From the NCBI GenBank assembly GCA_013054445.1, contig JAAMPI010000015.1, positions 35,668-99,667 on the forward strand: 64,000 bases of DNA. The letters run 5' to 3'. Numbering within the stretch: position 1 is the stretch's first letter; each line of letters opens with the position of its first letter. Source of the DNA: Cudoniella acicularis (lineage: Eukaryota > Ascomycota > Leotiomycetes > Helotiales > Helotiaceae). The position numbers and the translations under genes were made by a program. Shown piece by piece: positions 59,048 to 64,000 of this stretch. The notes under the pieces were generated by a model. The model was given only the letters and a program-made list of their open reading frames with translations, was not told the DNA's origin and did no database searches.

Positions 59048-61876
59048 TTATCGTACTTTATTTAGGAAGAAAACTTTCGTTCCTAACCAAAGTCAGCTGG
59101 AGAAGGACCAAAACTGGACATTACTGTGCTCCCATATTTGGCATGAAGCTGCCTGAGTACGATGACTGGTGTTGGCAGACGTTTAGGCAAGAATTGAGAG
59201 CTCAGGGGGACTGTTGAGAATTCTTTTTGGTGGTAGTTACAAGAGACTGTTTCTTGCTTTGGAGCGAGTGTATACCTCACCGAAAGCTAGCATAGGGTGT
59301 CACCGGGACTGTGCTGCTCAACGTATGAAGTTTCCTACACTTGGTGACCTTGTTTATTGGAATTAAGTGCTCTGCAGCCTACGGTCGTTGGCAACTTCGC
59401 TGCCAACCGCAACATACGGTGCTTGTCTAAAAGCCACACTCGCATCCTCAGAAGTCGCCAAAACTTCAAAGCAATCTCGCTGATGCCATATTGTATTGTT
59501 GCTGCCTGCTTTGGCTGAAAGGCCTGGAATTCCAGGATGTCAAGCCAAAGCAGGCGCGCGCGGAATTATGCTGGGCATGGGGATCGCTGTGGAAGATAGA
59601 GGAGAAGCTGCAGGATAAAATGGTAACTCTGCAGGTCCGGGTTTTCCGAAACCAATGCCATTTGATTCAAAGAATGGAGACGAATGGCAAACCAGGAATC
59701 GAAGCAAATAGGACGTGAATTGCTAGTTTCAATGCAGAGTCCATCACATCGCAACCCAAAGAGCCAATAGCCTTAGTTGATTCGAGAATTTAAAATGTTT
59801 TCATTGCAAAATTTGCGCCAAGCAAACAGGGTTTCAAAGCGCGCTAGGGGGGATGCAAAAGGTGGAAGGATGCAGAATAACAATAAAAATGACTAGGCTT
59901 GAGAAGTTAAGCCCCATGACTTGTAACAGAAACCTGGTTTGAAAATGGAATGGGATGCTGTCTCCGAGGATGTCTTCGACTTTGCGGTATGCTCGCGGCG
60001 TCAGTACAGATTAGGTTGGCCTGTTTATGATATGGCTTTCGTGGCGCTATAAGATCACCATCGAAGTTGTATTCTGTACGGTACCCCTCGCTCGAGGGTG
60101 AGAAGGATCCAGAAGAGGATCTCGTGACATTCGTGATTTGGTAGGGGAAAGAAAGCCTGCAAACAACTACAAACCATGTACCGTTACGAAGTAACCACTC
60201 CGATAAGCAAGGCGTCAGCCAACACGGGACGACACTGAACGCTTGGCATCAGTGAAGTTCTCTGCGTTTGGAAGGAGACAGAGGGCAAGAGATTAGAGAC
60301 GGACGAGGAGATAACTTGACGAGTTCTGTAGAGGCATGAGCGTAGCAGTCTAGCAGCATGATGTGATAATGCCTCTAGTGAGGCCCCTCACGAGCGGCAC
60401 AGCTTGAAGGCAGGATTTGAAGTAATATCTTGTCGGTACTAAGTACGTAGTATTGCTCTGGAACCGTCGTGTGTTTGCTGATTTGTCGAAACACGACAGG
60501 GCGATTCTCTGATCTTGCAAGCTCTGTGTCTGGATTGACACAAAAGCAGCCTTCTTCGTCTCAGCTGCTGTACGTGTCGAAGGAGAAAGCCATCGAGCAT
60601 CGACAGAGATCGACCGTTGCTATATTGGGCAACATATGGCGTGTATGGAAGGCGACGATGCATAGACTCGTCGACGAATTTCGGTCATTGGTCTTAACTC
60701 TTGGGGATGGGCTGAAGGACGCCATGGATGGAGGAGATTTGTGGCTCTTCGTCGGATCCCCAAAAGGCTTCCCGACTCCAGCTTCGTGGGCTTGGGTTTC
60801 GAAGAGGAGGAGGAAACATGTGGGCGTGAGGCACGTTGGCGAGGCGTAGAAGCTTTTAGTGTTCCAGAAGGGCAGACGAAGAGGGTGGGTACGGAGTATT
60901 GGATTTCTCCTTCGCGTGGCGCGCGAGTCCTTGTGATGCGGTTCGTGCCGACGATTGTGCCTCTTTTGATGTCGCCATGTAGCGGGTCTGGAATCCCAAG
61001 AAGAGGAGTGGCACATGCTGGGGGTCCCGGCGACCTGTCAAGATTGCATTGCCAGAAAACAACGTGGCGCCTGCAGGCGCGACTGTGCTGCTCCCTGGCA
61101 TGCTGGCGGCAGTGCTGAGTGCCTAGCTTTGGTCCTTGCAGAGTGACAGGAAGGCCTGGGGAGGCCTACGGCGTCGTGCTGTGCATTGTCAACGTCGAGA
61201 TAGCGATCAGGATAGGGTATTGCTTGCGAGCGTGGCGACGTGGTGAGGAGCCGGGCATTAAACGCGAAGCAAAGTCCGTAGCGGAAGCCAAAGGAGCCCG
61301 ACGGAGATAGTTGTATGGCAGTTGGACCCGAAATCCCGACGCCTTACGTCCGGGCTTGATATTGTATTCCAGGTGTAAATTGCCCTGGGCATAGGAATAT
61401 CGAGTACGTGGACGACCAATGCTGCTGTGAACTTGTGCTGAGGTGCACTATCTCCATACTCTAACGGCCCGAGCCATCACCCATGGAGTCACGATGCTGT
61501 GTACCTAACCCGTAAGTTACCTAGGTACTGCAGGACACTGCCGGACGTGAATGCTGCGTACTAGTATACTGTAGGTGTAACTGCTGTTGAGATAGTACCG
61601 GTATCTAACCGGTATCTGCTGGAAGGACGAGTGTACCTCCGTACTCGAGTAGCACTCATACACTTCAGCATCCCAGAGCTTTGGCAAGCACGGATCGGGA
61701 GACGAGAAGGAATCCGGGCCCCGGCTTGACGGCCAAGTACAGTACCCCACGCAAATAGGCTTGAGGACACCACGTCGAGCCTCTTTCTGAGTCTTCCACC
61801 CTCAAACTTCTCAAGTCGTTCGCCTGGAGATACTCTATGCCCTCCCCTCCCAGGCTCCCCTCCACCAGTAGCCAGC
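59048..61876. other. gene-poor region
   Basis: About 2.8 kb. Overlapping frames on both strands at 60469-61118 have rearranged low-complexity composition and no motif. I support no gene here. Confidence 0.5.
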
Positions 61877-62578
61877 CTACCGCCCGCCTTTGCTGCTCAA
61901 CGTCAAGGTCCTCGCCGCACCATCACTAACCTTCATAGATCGACCTGAATCTCCGATGCTCACGTACGGCCAGGGCGGGTTGAGCACGGAAGTGTTGTTG
62001 CCGTCGTGGGTCGTCTCCCCGCACGGCGCAGAGAGGCCTCCCAGTCCGAACATTTCATAGGTCAGGTCGTACCTGCGAAGCAGCGAAGCCACTACCGTCC
62101 TGCCACCTCGCAAATCTGACAGTTGGTTCGCGATGGGGCTGAGGCTGAGAATCAACTGAGACATCGACTCGTTTTGATTAGTTTCCTCGTGTAAGCCGTC
62201 TTGACGACGACGACCGAGGTATGCGAGGCATGCGAGGCAAGAAGCGCGTAGACCTTCTAGATAGGCGGGGAAGAACTTCAAAGAGGGTGCAGCGGCAGCA
62301 GTAGTAGCAGTAGCAGTAGCAGCAGCAGCAGCAGCAGAGTTGCAGTCTTGCAGACTGCTGCCCGCTTCAGGTGTACAGGCTTCCAGCGAATTGGCGCCAT
62401 ACGAGCTGGCATTACTGCGCTGTGCATACTCGAAAAGGGAAGGAGGCAGAAGAGATGTCAAAAAAAGGCCGTTGGCACAACCATAATAATCGCACCAACA
62501 TTGAACATACGCATGAACAGCATGAGATTGATTCCAGAATCGAGATCGCCGACCGATTGGCTCTATCCACAGCCGCAT
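61877..62578 (-). CDS. doubtful single-exon frame, 233 residues
   Basis: An uninterrupted frame with an Ala/Thr tract encoded by a GCA/GTA microsatellite (62288-62338), then APSLKFFPAYLEGLRASCL, MSQLILSLSPIANQLSDLRG and YDLTYEMFGLGGLSAPCG, which read like real protein. The N-terminal third is less convincing. No domain is recognised and the frame may be part of a larger spliced gene or chance. Confidence 0.28.
   Translation of the reverse strand: MRLWIEPIGRRSRFWNQSHAVHAYVQCWCDYYGCANGLFLTSLLPPSLFEYAQRSNASSYGANSLEACTPEAGSSLQDCNSAAAAAATATATTAAAAPSLKFFPAYLEGLRASCLACLAYLGRRRQDGLHEETNQNESMSQLILSLSPIANQLSDLRGGRTVVASLLRRYDLTYEMFGLGGLSAPCGETTHDGNNTSVLNPPWPYVSIGDSGRSMKVSDGAARTLTLSSKGGR
62288..62338. 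repeat. GCA/GTA trinucleotide microsatellite
   Basis: A run of AGCAGTAGC-type and AGC triplets. It encodes poly-Ala/Thr on the minus strand if the surrounding frame is real. Confidence 0.9.
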
Positions 62579-64000
62579 CGGCGACCTCGATATCTAAATC
62601 CCGCTCAACCAGATGGCCGACAGCAGTGCTGTTGTTCTATTCTGATGTTGACGAACGGTCTATTCTACAGTGGGTCCAGGCTCCAAGAACGGGGGCCTCG
62701 AACCTCAAGGGGAGTGTGCACTGTGCACTGTGCACTGTGCAGCTCCTTGGATCTCAATTTCCTCTCCTTTTTTCGATTTCCTGTTTAGGCGTTGCACATC
62801 TTCAGGCTCCCCCCCTCCCCCGGCGCCACATCGAGGGGCAGCAACAGCAGCAGCGAACATCAGACGGAGACTGGGGAAGAGCTTGGCGTCTGGATCTGTA
62901 TTTTCAATTTCCATTGTTCTGGTTGTCTGGACTCTGGAGGGTGTTTCGATGCGGCCACTCCTGCGGTGTGCAGATTTTGCCTTTTGGTGCTCCCGACTGC
63001 TGGAAGAAACATCCATGAAGCCATGAGGACTCCACGACACCCTCCTGCTTAGCTTCTCCCCGAGTGGCCGTCTCGCCCTGCCCGCCGTTAAAACCGAAGA
63101 GTCCCGCGCGGGTAAAGTCGCAGGAGGTTTGGAGGTAGTGCAACTAGTGCAGAGCATTCTGCCGCGACAGTTCAACAGCCCGTACCGAAGCCAATGAGCG
63201 TGTGGGCGGCCACACAAGCCTAGTTCCGTCTCGACGATGCGTGGCGGAAAAGGGGGTCGCATGCAAGCCGGGACCTAGTCTGTGCGCAATCCTGGCGAAC
63301 GCTGCAGCCCTCCCTAACCCCTGAAGGCTTCGAAGGCTTCGACTTTCAAGCCTCCAAGGGATTGAACGGGCCAATGCCACCCGAGCTCTGTGGCCCACCA
63401 CTGGCCCACTGGACCACTGCTGCTTCATTCCACTGCCAAGCTCATACCATACTCACCCAAATGCCATCCCACCCCCCATCCACCACTCGCTGGCGCTCAC
63501 TGGCGCTCACTGGCACTCACTCCCAGTGCTATACGTACATTATTACAATTCATCCATGCATACACCTGTAATCAATCATACGACCCCCTCAAGCCCTCAA
63601 CGAAGCTTCTGCTGCATCCACGCACCCTCAAACTCCCAGACCTCCCTAGTCGCCATGTGTCTGATGTCAAAATGAAACAGGACCCCCATGTCCGTCGAAT
63701 CCTCTCTCTCCCTTTTGACTGCAGCATAGCCGCCGAACGTGCTGACCTCACAAGGCTGGCTTGTCAACTAGTCTGGTCCACTGTCAATATCACCAAACGT
63801 TTTCTTTGATTGATGCGGGTCGAGGAAGCAGGAAGAAACATCCGCAGCAATGCCTTCCTTGATTGGCTGCGTCGTCAATTGCCTGTTCTGGTCATCCGTA
63901 CTGCAATTGATGGAACTTGGAGGTCGGGACTTGGTACACTTCGAATGCCAATTTTTGAATACAAGTCAGAGTAAAATATGTACTGAATAATCCCACACTG
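62579..64000. other. gene-poor end with short tandem repeats
   Basis: No supported gene. TGTGCAC repeats about 3.5 times at 62714-62741, and the 10-mer TGGCGCTCAC three times at 63491-63520, the last unit with one change. The C-rich stretch near 63400-63650 may be the 5' flank of a gene beyond the window. Confidence 0.55.

Noticed and set aside
60561..61016. 151-residue minus-strand frame in the gene-poor end
   Set aside because: It overlaps an equally long plus-strand frame, is rich in Arg/His/Ser and has no motif, as expected by chance in GC-richer DNA.

Overview
This window is nuclear DNA of a filamentous ascomycete. Genes are split by short introns, mostly 45-60 bp, with GT...AG ends and CTAAC/CTAAT-like branch sites. 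Neighbours sit on either strand with no operons. Protein families seen mainly in Pezizomycotina include a bZIP with a DUF3425-like C-terminus, an ExgD-type glucanase and a fungal phenol 2-monooxygenase. Overall resemblance suggests Leotiomycetes, but that is inference. I found no rRNA, tRNA, CRISPR, phage or virus sequence.

Layout. 1-9.8 kb: the end of a gene, a small Cys/His-motif protein (-), a bZIP factor (+), the sulfite reductase flavoprotein subunit MET10 (-) and FMP52 (+). 9.9-16 kb: three copies of a roughly 225-bp MITE with TA target duplications around a frame-broken mitochondrial-type gene and a SNF2 ATPase gene. 16-24 kb: an RSM1/ZC3HC1-type zinc-finger protein, the PAP phosphatase MET22, mitochondrial ribosomal protein uL6m and a Kar5/Tht1-like karyogamy protein. 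24-38 kb: a very long helical protein, a membrane-anchored GH5 glucanase, the branched-chain keto acid dehydrogenase E1-beta subunit, F-actin capping protein alpha, cytochrome b5 and a RING protein. 38-46.5 kb: an MFS transporter with an in-frame stop, a foldback element, a small Cys-containing possibly secreted protein, a nuclear-type protein with a PIP-box-like motif and a phenol 2-monooxygenase. 46.5-57 kb: a degenerate ~140-bp tandem array, a conserved protein of unknown function with a 43-residue duplication, a DDHD-type lipase and a kappa-class GST. 57-64 kb holds no confident gene, only a possible decayed gene, one doubtful frame and several short tandem repeats.

Most genes are unrelated housekeeping genes. 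The one pathway link is MET10 and MET22, both in sulfate assimilation, but they are about 10 kb apart and not co-transcribed. A recurring feature is single-base frame breaks in otherwise well-conserved genes. Three of them fall in runs of 7 or 8 identical bases, which points to assembly or base-calling indels before biology. The MFS nonsense codon and the doubly broken gene between two MITEs are better candidates for real decay. I did not find convincing evidence of a new multi-gene system. The least explained items are the small Cys protein (40955-41447), the 18-residue helical repeats (24689-25012) and the degenerate array (about 47440-47890).
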